Part shown: one piece after another, positions 1-7,980 of the stretch
Layout: each line of letters begins with the position of its first letter
Numbering within the stretch: position 1 is the stretch's first letter
DNA from: JBBQNY01 sp038255255
Lineage (GTDB): Bacteria; Pseudomonadota; Gammaproteobacteria; Xanthomonadales; Ahniellaceae
Direction of reading: 5' to 3'
NCBI GenBank assembly: GCA_038255255.1
Contig: JBBSLL010000024.1
Span: forward strand, 1 to 52,292
Length of the DNA stretch: 52,292 nucleotides
Program-made: the position numbers and the translations under genes
Notes under the pieces: model-generated
Databases searched by the model: none
What the model was told of the DNA's origin: nothing
What the model saw: only the letters and a program-made list of their open reading frames with translations

Positions 1-834
1 CCCGCGATCGGCGACGAACGCGCGCTGGTGGTGCTGCTGCACGGCTGGGAAGGCAGCAGCGATTCGAGCTACCAGCTGAGCCTGGGCGCGCGCCTGCGCG
101 AGGCGGGCCTCGCCGTGTTCCGGCTCAATTTCCGCGACCACGGTGAAACGCACCACTTGAACGAGGAGATGTTCCACTCCGCGCGCATCGACGAAGTCGT
201 TGCCGCAGTGCGGGACATCCACGCGCGGTATGCCCCGGAGCGGATGCTGGTCGGAGGATTTTCCCTGGGTGGCAATTTCGCATTGCGCGTTGCGGTCCGT
301 GCACCGGCCGCGCGCATTCCCCTCGAAGGTGTGTTCGCGGTGTGCCCGGCCGTGCACCCTCCGTCCGTGCTCGACGCACTGGAGTCGGCGCCTGCGTTCT
401 ACCGCGACTATTTCATGCGCAAATGGCGCGCGTCGCTGTCGCGCAAGCAGGCGCTGTATCCCGGCACCTACCGCTTCGACCGCGACGACATGCGTGCGCC
501 GATGCGGCGCCTTACCGAATTGCTGGTCGAGCGCCACACCGAGTTCGCTTCGCTTGACGAATACCTGCATGCCTACAGCATCGCGGGCGACCGCCTGAGC
601 GGCATCGAGGTGCCCACCGCGATTCTGGCTGCCGCCGACGATCCGGTGACGCCGGTGCAGGATTTCACCGAACTCAAGCTGCCTCCACAGGCGCGCCTGG
701 AGATCACGCGGTACGGCGGGCACTGCGGCTTTCTGACCGGCTGGCGCATGGACAGCTGGGCCGAAGAGTGGGTGCTCGAGTGGCTCGAGCGCACGCTCGC
801 GCCCACCGTTGAGGCGCAGCCACTGCGCCCGTGA
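1..834 (+). CDS. YheT-family alpha/beta hydrolase, 5' end missing
   Basis: The reading frame is open from the first base, so the start lies outside the window; 277 residues are visible. The opening LLHGWEGSSDS matches the oxyanion-hole HG motif and the H-G-x-x-G-S-S-x-S pattern of YheT/COG0429 hydrolases. The nucleophile elbow is GGFSLGGN, the acid is probably in AAADDPVTP, and the catalytic His is in YGGHCGF. It should be a cytosolic esterase-like enzyme with unknown substrate. It ends 9 bp before the convergent glyS stop, with no obvious terminator between them. The family assignment is firm; the substrate is not known. Confidence 0.85.
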   Translation, partial: PAIGDERALVVLLHGWEGSSDSSYQLSLGARLREAGLAVFRLNFRDHGETHHLNEEMFHSARIDEVVAAVRDIHARYAPERMLVGGFSLGGNFALRVAVRAPAARIPLEGVFAVCPAVHPPSVLDALESAPAFYRDYFMRKWRASLSRKQALYPGTYRFDRDDMRAPMRRLTELLVERHTEFASLDEYLHAYSIAGDRLSGIEVPTAILAAADDPVTPVQDFTELKLPPQARLEITRYGGHCGFLTGWRMDSWAEEWVLEWLERTLAPTVEAQPLRP

Positions 835-843
835 ACTGCGGGA

Positions 844-2931
844 TCACTCCGTGAGGTCGAGCTCCGCGATATCCGCAATCGAGAGGAAGGCACGGCGCAG
901 CTGCGCCAGCAGCGCAAGGCGGTTGGCCCGCAGCGCGGGGTCGTCCGCCATCACCAGCACCTCGTCGAAATAAGTGTCCACCGGCCGCTGCAACGGCGCG
1001 AGACCTTTCAGCGCTCCGAGGTAATCGTGTGCCGCGACCTGCGCGCCCAGCTGCTCGATGGCCGGTCGCAGGGCAGCCCAGAGCGAGGACTCGCTGCCCA
1101 GTTCCAGCAGCGAAACCTCGACGCGATCGCGCACCGGTTCGGTCGACTTGCGCAGCAGGTTGCCGATGCGTTTGTTCGCGGCTGCCAGGTTCACGGCCTC
1201 GGGCATGCGCGCGAACGCGTCCAGTGCACGCAGCCGCCGGTCGAAATCCACCAGTGTCGAAGGATTCACTGCCGCTACCGCGCTGAAGCGATCCTGTGCG
1301 ATGCCCTGCTCCGCGTAGTATCCGCGCAGGCGCTCGGATATGAACTCGCGCAATGCGATTGCAGTGGCAGGCACGTCGATCCCGTTTCCGGGAATCTGCT
1401 CGAGCGCTTCGCGGAGCAGGCCGTCCAGGTTGAGCGGCAGGCCGCTCTCCACCAACGTGCGCGCAAGGCCCAGCGCCGTGCGCCGCAGCGAATACGGATC
1501 CTTGCTGCCGGTCGGTTTCTGCCCGATCGCGAAGAAGCCGGCAAGGGTGTCGACGCGATCGGCGATCGCGAGAACCTGGCCGAGGCGGGTCAACGCGATC
1601 GGGTCGCCACTCGCGCGTGGCGCGTAGAAATCCTCCAGCGCCTGCACGACCTCGCCCGGCGCGCCCTGATCGGCTGCGTAGCGCCCGCCCATCGTGCCCT
1701 GCAGCTCGGGAAATTCGCCGACCATGCGGGTAACCAGGTCGCAGCGCGACAGGCTTGCGGCGTATGTGGCGAGCGCGCCGTCGACGCCGGACCGACCCGC
1801 AATCGTGCGCGCGAGTTCTGCAACGCGCAGTGTCTTGTCCCACATGGAGCCGAGGCGCTGCTGGAAGGTGACGCGCGCGAGCGCCTCGCGATGATCCGCG
1901 AGCGGCGTCTTGCGATCCTCCTCGAAGAAGAAGCGCGCATCCGCGAAGCGCGGCCTGATCACGCGCTCGTAACCGCGCCTGATTTCCGAGGGATCGCGAC
2001 TCTCGATGTTCGCCACGCCGATGAAATGCTCAGTGAGCTTCCCGCTTGCATCGTAGACCGGAAAGAAACGCTGGTTGGCTTCCATCGTGGTGACCAGCGC
2101 TTCGGAAGGCACGCCGAGGAAGCCGCGATCGAAGCTGCAGGCGATCGCGGTCGGCCACTCGGTGAGGTTCGCCACCTCGTCGAGCAGGGCGTCGCTGATC
2201 CGGGCGATGCCGCCCGCTCGGCGGGCCGCCAGCCCGACGTCCTTGCGGATGCGTTCGCGCCGCTCGCGCACGTCGACGAGCACGCGCGCGTTGCGCAGCA
2301 GGTCGACATAGGCCGCCGAGGAGGCGACACGGACCGGCTCGGGGTGATGGAACCGGTGGCCGCGCGTGAGCACGCCGGTCGGAACGCCCAGGATCTCGCC
2401 TGGCACGTGTTCGTCGCCGTACAGCAGCACCACCCAGTGCACCGGCCGCACGAAGCCGACGTCGCGTGCCCCCCACCGCATCGGCCGCGTGATCGGCAAC
2501 GCCGCGATCGCCGCATTGATCGCGCCCGGGAGCAGATCCCGCGTCGGTGCGCCCACGCGCCGCGCGCGGTGCACGAACCACTCGCCCTTGTCGGTGCGCA
2601 GGCGCTCGAGCATCGAGACCGGCACATTGTTCGACTGCGCGAATCCGGTTAAAGCGCGGGTTGGATTGCCCTCCGCATCGAGTCCTGCCGAAACGGCCGG
2701 GCCGCGTTTCTCGATGTCCTGGTCGTCCTGCGTCGGGGCCACCGCGCCGAACTGCAGGGTCAGCCGTCGCGGCGTCCACAACGCCATCGATTGCTCGATG
2801 TCGTTGGCGATGCCGAGCACCGCGAGCTCCGCGCAGAGGTTGGCGCGCAGGGATTCGGCCAGCGCACCGACGGTGCCGGGGGGTAGTTCCTCGGTGCCGA
2901 TTTCGAGCAGCAGCGGTTGCGGCCGACTCAC
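844..2931 (-). CDS. glyS: Glycyl-tRNA synthetase beta subunit
   Basis: Beta chain of the bacterial alpha2beta2 glycyl-tRNA synthetase, which binds tRNA-Gly so that the alpha chain can charge it. It has 695 residues, the usual length. The N-terminus after the chosen start reads SRPQPLLLEIGTEELPPG, the family signature, and the C-terminal part is the helical anticodon-binding region. The frame is open further upstream inside glyQ, but the family N-terminus begins at the GTG at 2931, which overlaps the glyQ stop as GTGA. This indicates translational coupling and equal subunit output. Confidence 0.96.
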   Translation of the reverse strand: MSRPQPLLLEIGTEELPPGTVGALAESLRANLCAELAVLGIANDIEQSMALWTPRRLTLQFGAVAPTQDDQDIEKRGPAVSAGLDAEGNPTRALTGFAQSNNVPVSMLERLRTDKGEWFVHRARRVGAPTRDLLPGAINAAIAALPITRPMRWGARDVGFVRPVHWVVLLYGDEHVPGEILGVPTGVLTRGHRFHHPEPVRVASSAAYVDLLRNARVLVDVRERRERIRKDVGLAARRAGGIARISDALLDEVANLTEWPTAIACSFDRGFLGVPSEALVTTMEANQRFFPVYDASGKLTEHFIGVANIESRDPSEIRRGYERVIRPRFADARFFFEEDRKTPLADHREALARVTFQQRLGSMWDKTLRVAELARTIAGRSGVDGALATYAASLSRCDLVTRMVGEFPELQGTMGGRYAADQGAPGEVVQALEDFYAPRASGDPIALTRLGQVLAIADRVDTLAGFFAIGQKPTGSKDPYSLRRTALGLARTLVESGLPLNLDGLLREALEQIPGNGIDVPATAIALREFISERLRGYYAEQGIAQDRFSAVAAVNPSTLVDFDRRLRALDAFARMPEAVNLAAANKRIGNLLRKSTEPVRDRVEVSLLELGSESSLWAALRPAIEQLGAQVAAHDYLGALKGLAPLQRPVDTYFDEVLVMADDPALRANRLALLAQLRRAFLSIADIAELDLTE

Positions 2932-3839
2932 GACGATACCTCCGCGTGGGCAGCGAGACCGGGGAAGCCGAGCCTTTCGCGCTGGGCGTAGTAGGCCTCT
3001 GCCACAGCCTTGGACAACGCGCGAACACGCAGGATGAAGCGCTGGCGTTCCGTGACGCCGATGGCGCGCCGCGCGTCGAGCAGGTTGAACGCGTGCGATG
3101 CCTGGCAGACCTGGTCGTAAGCCGGGAGGGGCAGGCCCAGCGACACGAGCTTCATCGCCTCGACCTCGCAGGCGTCGAAGCGGCGCAACTGCTCCGCCGT
3201 GTCCGCATGCTCGAAGTTGTACGCGCTCTGCTCCACCTCGTTCTGGTGGAAAACGTCGCCGTACGTGACGACGCCCTGTGGGCCACGCGCCCACACCAGG
3301 TCGTAGACGCTGTCCACGTTCTGCAGATACATCGCGAGCCGCTCGAGGCCATAGGTGATCTCACCGGTCACCGGCCGGCATTCGAGCCCGCCTGCCTGCT
3401 GGAAATAGGTGAACTGCGTGACTTCCATGCCGTTGAGCCAGACCTCCCAGCCAAGTCCCCATGCTCCGAGCGTCGGGGATTCCCAGTTGTCCTCGACGAA
3501 ACGCAGGTCGTGCACCAGCGGATCGACGCCGAGCGATTTCAATGATCCGAGATACAGATCCTGGATGTTGTCCGGGCTGGGTTTGAGCACGACCTGGAAC
3601 TGGTAGTAGTGCTGCAGGCGGTTCGGATTCTCGCCGTAGCGACCATCGGACGGACGCCGCGACGGCTGCACGTAGGCCGCGCGCCATGGCTCGGGGCCGA
3701 GCGCGCGCAGGAACGTGGCGGGATGGAACGTGCCCGCGCCGACCTCGCTGTCGAACGGTTGCAGCAGGACGCAACCCTGCTCCGCCCAATAGGCGTTCAG
3801 GCGTCGGATCAATTCCTGGAAAGTCGGGCCTTGCATCAT
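2928..3839 (-). CDS. glyQ: Glycyl-tRNA synthetase alpha subunit
   Basis: Catalytic alpha subunit (class II aminoacyl-tRNA synthetase), 303 residues, a normal length. Recognisable family blocks are TFQELIRRLNAYWAEQGC near the start, FHPATFLRALGPEPW, and YVQPSRRPSDGRYGENPNR, which carries the motif 2-like ATP/amino-acid site. Two adjacent Met codons (3839 and 3836) are both possible starts. It is first in the glyQ-glyS operon and is divergent from the GspE-type gene across about 130 bp, which must hold both promoters. Confidence 0.96.
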   Translation of the reverse strand: MMQGPTFQELIRRLNAYWAEQGCVLLQPFDSEVGAGTFHPATFLRALGPEPWRAAYVQPSRRPSDGRYGENPNRLQHYYQFQVVLKPSPDNIQDLYLGSLKSLGVDPLVHDLRFVEDNWESPTLGAWGLGWEVWLNGMEVTQFTYFQQAGGLECRPVTGEITYGLERLAMYLQNVDSVYDLVWARGPQGVVTYGDVFHQNEVEQSAYNFEHADTAEQLRRFDACEVEAMKLVSLGLPLPAYDQVCQASHAFNLLDARRAIGVTERQRFILRVRALSKAVAEAYYAQRERLGFPGLAAHAEVSS

Positions 3840-3970
3840 GCGCGGTCGTGGAATCGGGAAGGCGCACTTTAGCCGCTCGGGCGCATTTCTTCCCTCTCAC
3901 CGTGAGGCGGGCACAGGCTATTGCGGGCCGCCGGAGAGTTCAGTAGCACTTGCGCCAGGGAGAGCCTGAC

Positions 3971-5848
3971 ATGGCGCGGAGTAGCATCTCCGAATCGCTC
4001 CAGCAAACTCCGCAGCAGCCCATGGTCGCCATCTACCCGCCTCCGCCCTCGGAACCCGAGCGTTTCGAGCCCGCATCGCACGACTTCACGCCGAACCGGC
4101 GCCTCGATCTCGAGGAGACCCTGCACCGGCTGGGCCACGACGGCTGGTTGCTCCCGGAGGATGCGCAACATGTGCGCACGGCCGCGCGCGGCAGTGCGCG
4201 CGCCGAGATCCACCCGCTGGTGCTGATCGCCAATGCCAAGGTGCCGGACGCGCGCCATCCTGGCACCGTGCTGCAACTCGAGGCGCTGACGGAATGGCTC
4301 GCCGGCCACGCGCGGCTCCCGCACCTGCGCATCGATCCGACCCGCATCGATGTCGCGGCGGTCGGCCAGGTGGTGACGCCCGAATACGCATCGCGTTACC
4401 GGATCCTGCCGATCGCGCTCGACGCGCGCGAGATCTGCATTGCCACCAGCGAGCCGTTCGACACGCGCTGGCTTGCGGACCTGACCAAACTCCTGCGCCG
4501 CAACATCAAGCGCGTAGTCGCCAATCCGCTCGACGTCAACCGTTACCTCATGGAGTTCTACGGGGTCACGCGGTCGGTGGCGCGGGCGCGTGACGAGAAG
4601 GCGCGGCGCGATCCCTCGAAGATCCTCAACCTCGAGCAGCTCATCGAGATCGGCGCCAGCGGCGACCTCACCGCAGACGACCAGCATGTGGTGCGCATCG
4701 TCGACTGGCTGCTCTCGTATGCGCACGAGCAGCGCGCCTCGGACATCCATCTGGAGCCGCGACGCGACGTGTCGCGCGTCCGCTTCCGCATCGACGGCGT
4801 GCTGCACAAGGTGTTCGAGCTGCCCACGCAGGTCATGGGCGCGGTCGTCGCGCGCATCAAGACGCTGGGGCGCATGGACATCGCCGAGCGCCGCCGCCCG
4901 CAGGATGGTCGCCTCAAGATGCGCTCGCCGGGCGGTCGCGAAGTGGAGATGCGACTCTCGACCATGCCGACCGCGTTCGGCGAAAAGTGCGTGATGCGCC
5001 TGTTCGACCCGGACATCGTGCTCAAGGACTACGCGCAGCTCGGCTTCTCCGCGAGCGAGCAGGCGATGTGGCGGCATCTCGTCGAGCGCCCGAACGGCAT
5101 CGTGCTGGTGACCGGCCCGACCGGCTCGGGCAAGACCACGACGCTCTACACGACGCTGCTCAATCTCGCCCAGCCGCAGGTCAACGTCTGCACCATCGAG
5201 GATCCGATCGAGATGGTCGCGCCCGAGATCAACCAGATGCAGGTGCAGCCGGGCATCGAGCTCACGTTTGCGTCGGGCGTGCGCACGCTGCTGCGCCAGG
5301 ATCCCGACATCATCATGATCGGCGAGATCCGCGACCTCGACACCGCGCAGATGGCGATCCAGGCGTCCCTCACGGGACACCTGGTGCTGTCGACGCTGCA
5401 CACCAACGACGCGCCCAGCGCGGTGACGCGGCTCATCGATCTCGGCACGCCGCACTACCTCATCTCATCGACGCTGGCAGGCGTCATCGCGCAGCGGCTG
5501 GTGCGGCGGCTGTGCGCGCACTGCGCAAAGCCGGGCCAGGTCGATGTCGAACGCTGGGCCTACCTGACGCGTGGCTTCGAGCGCGGCATGCCCGAACATG
5601 CGCGCGTCGCGGTCGGGTGCGCGGAATGCCGCAATACGGGTTACCTGGGGCGCGTGGCGATCTATGAAATGCTGGCCATCGACGGCGGCCTGCGGGCTTC
5701 GATCACTGCGCATGCCGATCTCGCCGCGTTCCGCGCTGCAGCCATTGCACATGGCTTCCTGCCGCTGCGCGTCGCCGCCGCCGACAAGGTCGCCGAGGGC
5801 ATCACCACCCTCGCAGAAGTCTTGACGGTACTGCCTCCGGAAGCGTGA
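3971..5848 (+). CDS. Type II secretion / pilus assembly ATPase, GspE family
   Basis: Cytoplasmic secretion ATPase of 625 residues. An N-terminal GspE/PilB domain (about 70-170) precedes the ATPase core. Walker A is GPTGSGKTT at residues 382-390, the Asp box TIEDPIE follows, and Walker B lies in QDPDIIMIGEIRD. A tetracysteine zinc module, CAHC at 515-518 and CAEC at 550-553, is typical of GspE and PilB. The start chosen is ATG 3971, preceded by a good AGGGAGAG ribosome site at 3956-3963; an upstream TTG at 3950 is less likely. No other secretion or pilus gene is adjacent, so whether it serves a type II system, type IV pili or an MSH-like pilus cannot be decided. Confidence 0.9.
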   Translation: MARSSISESLQQTPQQPMVAIYPPPPSEPERFEPASHDFTPNRRLDLEETLHRLGHDGWLLPEDAQHVRTAARGSARAEIHPLVLIANAKVPDARHPGTVLQLEALTEWLAGHARLPHLRIDPTRIDVAAVGQVVTPEYASRYRILPIALDAREICIATSEPFDTRWLADLTKLLRRNIKRVVANPLDVNRYLMEFYGVTRSVARARDEKARRDPSKILNLEQLIEIGASGDLTADDQHVVRIVDWLLSYAHEQRASDIHLEPRRDVSRVRFRIDGVLHKVFELPTQVMGAVVARIKTLGRMDIAERRRPQDGRLKMRSPGGREVEMRLSTMPTAFGEKCVMRLFDPDIVLKDYAQLGFSASEQAMWRHLVERPNGIVLVTGPTGSGKTTTLYTTLLNLAQPQVNVCTIEDPIEMVAPEINQMQVQPGIELTFASGVRTLLRQDPDIIMIGEIRDLDTAQMAIQASLTGHLVLSTLHTNDAPSAVTRLIDLGTPHYLISSTLAGVIAQRLVRRLCAHCAKPGQVDVERWAYLTRGFERGMPEHARVAVGCAECRNTGYLGRVAIYEMLAIDGGLRASITAHADLAAFRAAAIAHGFLPLRVAAADKVAEGITTLAEVLTVLPPEA

Positions 5849-5865
5849 CCGCGTCCGCTCCTGTA

Positions 5866-5941
5866 GTAGAGCCGAGCTATGCTCGGCTGCACAGTCGAGC
5901 ATCAATGGCATGAGGCGCAGCGGAGCACAGCTCCGCTCTAC
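5866..5941. repeat. GTAG-type REP pair (BIME-like)
   Basis: Two imperfect palindromes in inverted orientation, each with a GTAG head at the outer end. The left stem is AGCCGAGC-TAT-GCTCGGCT after GTAG at 5866; the right stem is AGCGGAGC-ACA-GCTCCGCT followed by CTAC at 5938-5941. The same architecture recurs at 11713-12103 and 35997-36068. It lies just past the gspE-like stop and could act as its transcription terminator. It resembles the SMAG/GTAG REPs described in Stenotrophomonas. Confidence 0.85.
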
Positions 5942-5981
5942 AAAAGCTGGTGGGCGCGCACTGGGGCAGCCGGTGCAATGC

Positions 5982-5987
5982 CAGAAT
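5982..5987 (+). promoter_or_regulatory. Candidate -10 box of the amidotransferase gene
   Basis: CAGAAT lies directly before ATGCGCATG. If used, transcription would begin near the second ATG (5994), giving a leaderless mRNA. This rests on sequence pattern only; no convincing -35 box is visible. Confidence 0.3.
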
Positions 5988-6725
5988 ATGCGCATGCAAC
6001 CCGAACGATTCCTGATCGTCCAGACCGGCCGCGCGATCGCATCGGTGCGCGCGCGCCTCGGCGATTTCCCGCACTGGTTCCGCGTGGCCATGGGCCTGCC
6101 GTCGAGTGCGATCGACATCATCGATGTGCAGGGCGGCGGGACGCTGCCCCGGCACGGCGCACACCGCGCGGTGCTCGTGACCGGGTCGGGCGCGATGGTT
6201 TCCGAGCGCGAGCCGTGGAGCGAGTCGACGGCTGCGTGGCTGAGGCAGGCGCATGACGCAGGCACGCCGCTGCTTGGCGTCTGCTATGGCCACCAGCTCA
6301 TCGCGCACGCCTTCGGTGGCCGCGTCGACTATCACCCGGACGGCCGCGAGATGGGCACGCACGCCATCGAACGAATGGATGCGGGGCGTGACGATGTGCT
6401 GTTTGGAAATGCGCCTGCGACATTCGCCGCGCAGTTGACGCATCGCCAGAGCGTGCTCGAAGCGCCGCAGGAAGCCGTGGTGCTCGCGCGCTCCGCGCAC
6501 GACCCGGTGCAGGCGTTCCGTATCGGTGCGCGCACCTGGGGCGTGCAGTTCCACCCGGAGTTTTCGACCGCCGCCATGCGCGCATACATCGCCGCGCGAG
6601 CCGAAGACCTGCGCGGGGAGGGCAAATGCCCGCGCGAACTGGATTCGAGCGTTCGCGCAGCGCCGCACGCCCGGGCGATCCTCCGGCGCTTTGCGCGCCT
6701 CGCGTCGGATCCGCTGATCGGCTAG
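5988..6725 (+). CDS. Class I glutamine amidotransferase-like protein
   Basis: A free-standing GATase1 protein of 245 residues (COG0518 type). The nucleophile Cys is in LGVCYGHQ and the catalytic His is in WGVQFHPEFS, so the hydrolase triad looks intact. No synthetase domain is attached and none is adjacent, so the ammonia acceptor is unknown; related proteins are annotated as GMP-synthase-like amidotransferases or gamma-glutamyl hydrolases. The frame extends upstream through the REP element, but the start must be ATG 5988 or 5994 because the repeat is non-coding. There is no Shine-Dalgarno site before either ATG. Confidence 0.85.
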   Translation: MRMQPERFLIVQTGRAIASVRARLGDFPHWFRVAMGLPSSAIDIIDVQGGGTLPRHGAHRAVLVTGSGAMVSEREPWSESTAAWLRQAHDAGTPLLGVCYGHQLIAHAFGGRVDYHPDGREMGTHAIERMDAGRDDVLFGNAPATFAAQLTHRQSVLEAPQEAVVLARSAHDPVQAFRIGARTWGVQFHPEFSTAAMRAYIAARAEDLRGEGKCPRELDSSVRAAPHARAILRRFARLASDPLIG

Positions 6726-6776
6726 GCGCCGGGTGGTGTGCTACAACGATTGCCACGTCCCTGGGGGAGTACGTCC

Positions 6777-7685
6777 ATGAGCAGCGCGCGCAGCGTTCCC
6801 GTCGGCAATGGCATGACCTGGCTGGTTCGTGGATTCGGCACGGTCCGCAAACATCCGGGCACGTTGTCGGTCGCGATGTTCCTGCTCGTGCTGGCGATCC
6901 TCGTGCCGGTCGGCATCCAGCTGGCTGCGCAATTCCTGCTGGCAGGCACCAGCGCATCGATTGCAATACAGCTTCTCGCCACGCTGGCGATGGTGTTCAT
7001 CGCTTCGCTCATGATGATCGGACTGTTGCGCCTCATCGACACGCTCGAGCGCACCGGCAGCGGACAGGCGAGTTCGATCTTCGCCGCCTTCAGCGACACC
7101 GACCTCATGGTGCGCGCGGTGACCTTTGCGCTGATCGTGTTCGTGGCCTCGATGGCATTTGTCGTTGCGTTGTTGCTGACGCTCGGACCCGACATGCTCG
7201 GCTGGTACAGGAACGTGCTCACCGAGCCCCTGGGCGCTGCCGCAGCCGCAGCGCCCCCGATCACGGGTTCACCCTGGCTTTCCGCCGCGGTCGGACTGGT
7301 CGGCGCGCTGGCGCTGTTCGGCATCAACACCTTTGGTTACGCGCAGGTGGCGCTGACGCGCGCCCGGGGCGGCGAGGCATTCATGGACGGGCTCCACGGT
7401 ACCGCGCGCAACGTGCTTCCGATCCTGCTCAACATCGTGGTCGTGGTCATCGCGATATTCGCGATGGTCATTCCGCTGGTGCTTCTGATGATGCTGTTCG
7501 GTTTCATCGGCGGGCTGGTGCATCCGCTCGCGGGCATGGTGCTGATCATGCCGCTGTATGTCGCCTTCATGATCGCGCTGTACGCACTCATCTTCGCGAC
7601 CATGTACCACGCCTGGCGCGACGTGTTCGGGGATGCCGCGATGACTGCCGTTGAGGCCGTTCCGTCACCCTCGCTGCAGGCCTGA
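6777..7685 (+). CDS. BPSS1780-family integral membrane protein
   Basis: Inner-membrane protein of 302 residues. The N-terminal VPVGNGMTWLVRGFGTVRKHPG resembles the opening of BPSS1780/YciC-like proteins, a short cytosolic stretch before the first helix. About six hydrophobic helices follow, including LSVAMFLLVLAILVPVG, ATLAMVFIASLMMIGLL, FALIVFVASMAFVVALLL and VLPILLNIVVVVIAIFAMV. The start ATG 6777 has a GGGGGAG ribosome site at 6763-6769. The function is unknown; no catalytic motif is seen. It follows the amidotransferase by 51 bp and could be cotranscribed with it. Confidence 0.75.
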   Translation: MSSARSVPVGNGMTWLVRGFGTVRKHPGTLSVAMFLLVLAILVPVGIQLAAQFLLAGTSASIAIQLLATLAMVFIASLMMIGLLRLIDTLERTGSGQASSIFAAFSDTDLMVRAVTFALIVFVASMAFVVALLLTLGPDMLGWYRNVLTEPLGAAAAAAPPITGSPWLSAAVGLVGALALFGINTFGYAQVALTRARGGEAFMDGLHGTARNVLPILLNIVVVVIAIFAMVIPLVLLMMLFGFIGGLVHPLAGMVLIMPLYVAFMIALYALIFATMYHAWRDVFGDAAMTAVEAVPSPSLQA

Positions 7686-7734
7686 CTGCGCAACGCGCGG
7701 CTCAGCAGCCGGCACTTCGAGTAGATCGCTCGCT

Positions 7735-7806
7735 GGCGAAAGGTGGTGTCGCCTTGCCGCAGGATAAAAGGCGTCACCCGGAGGCAAGGCGACACCGCCT
7801 TGCGCC
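7735..7806. repeat. Inverted repeat with 24-bp arms
   Basis: The arms at 7735-7758 and 7783-7806 match at 22 of 24 positions (core GGTGTCGCCTTGCC / GGCAAGGCGACACC) around a 24-nt loop. It lies 50 bp past the BPSS1780-type stop and about 175 bp before icd. There is no T-tract, so it is a possible Rho-independent-like hairpin or an unclassified interspersed repeat. No second copy was found in this window. Confidence 0.7.
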
Positions 7807-7901
7807 ACCGGCACCGGACGGGGCCATCCTTGCCCCGCCGGAGGGGCGGCTCTTGTGCGATTCCGCAAAGGCAGGGCGATTTGGCGCGGCGACACCCATG
7901 C

Positions 7902-7907
7902 GACAAT
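7902..7907 (+). promoter_or_regulatory. Candidate -10 box of icd
   Basis: GACAAT followed by GCGCG, a -10-like pattern also present before the radical SAM gene. The best upstream hexamer is TTGGCG at 7881-7886 with a short 15-bp spacer. It lies 74 bp before the icd start. Confidence 0.35.
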
Positions 7908-7980
7908 GCGCGCCTTGCGTTGGAGGTCGCACCAAGACGGTGGCGCCCGCACTGACGTCGAAGCACCAGGGGAGAACGCC

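Noticed and set aside
844..3294. 816-residue form of GlyS starting inside glyQ
   Set aside because: The family N-terminus begins at the GTG at 2931; the extra residues are glyQ read in another frame.
3869..5455. 528-codon frame antisense to the GspE-type gene
   Set aside because: Composition is that of a GC-rich antisense shadow; the plus strand encodes clear ATPase motifs.
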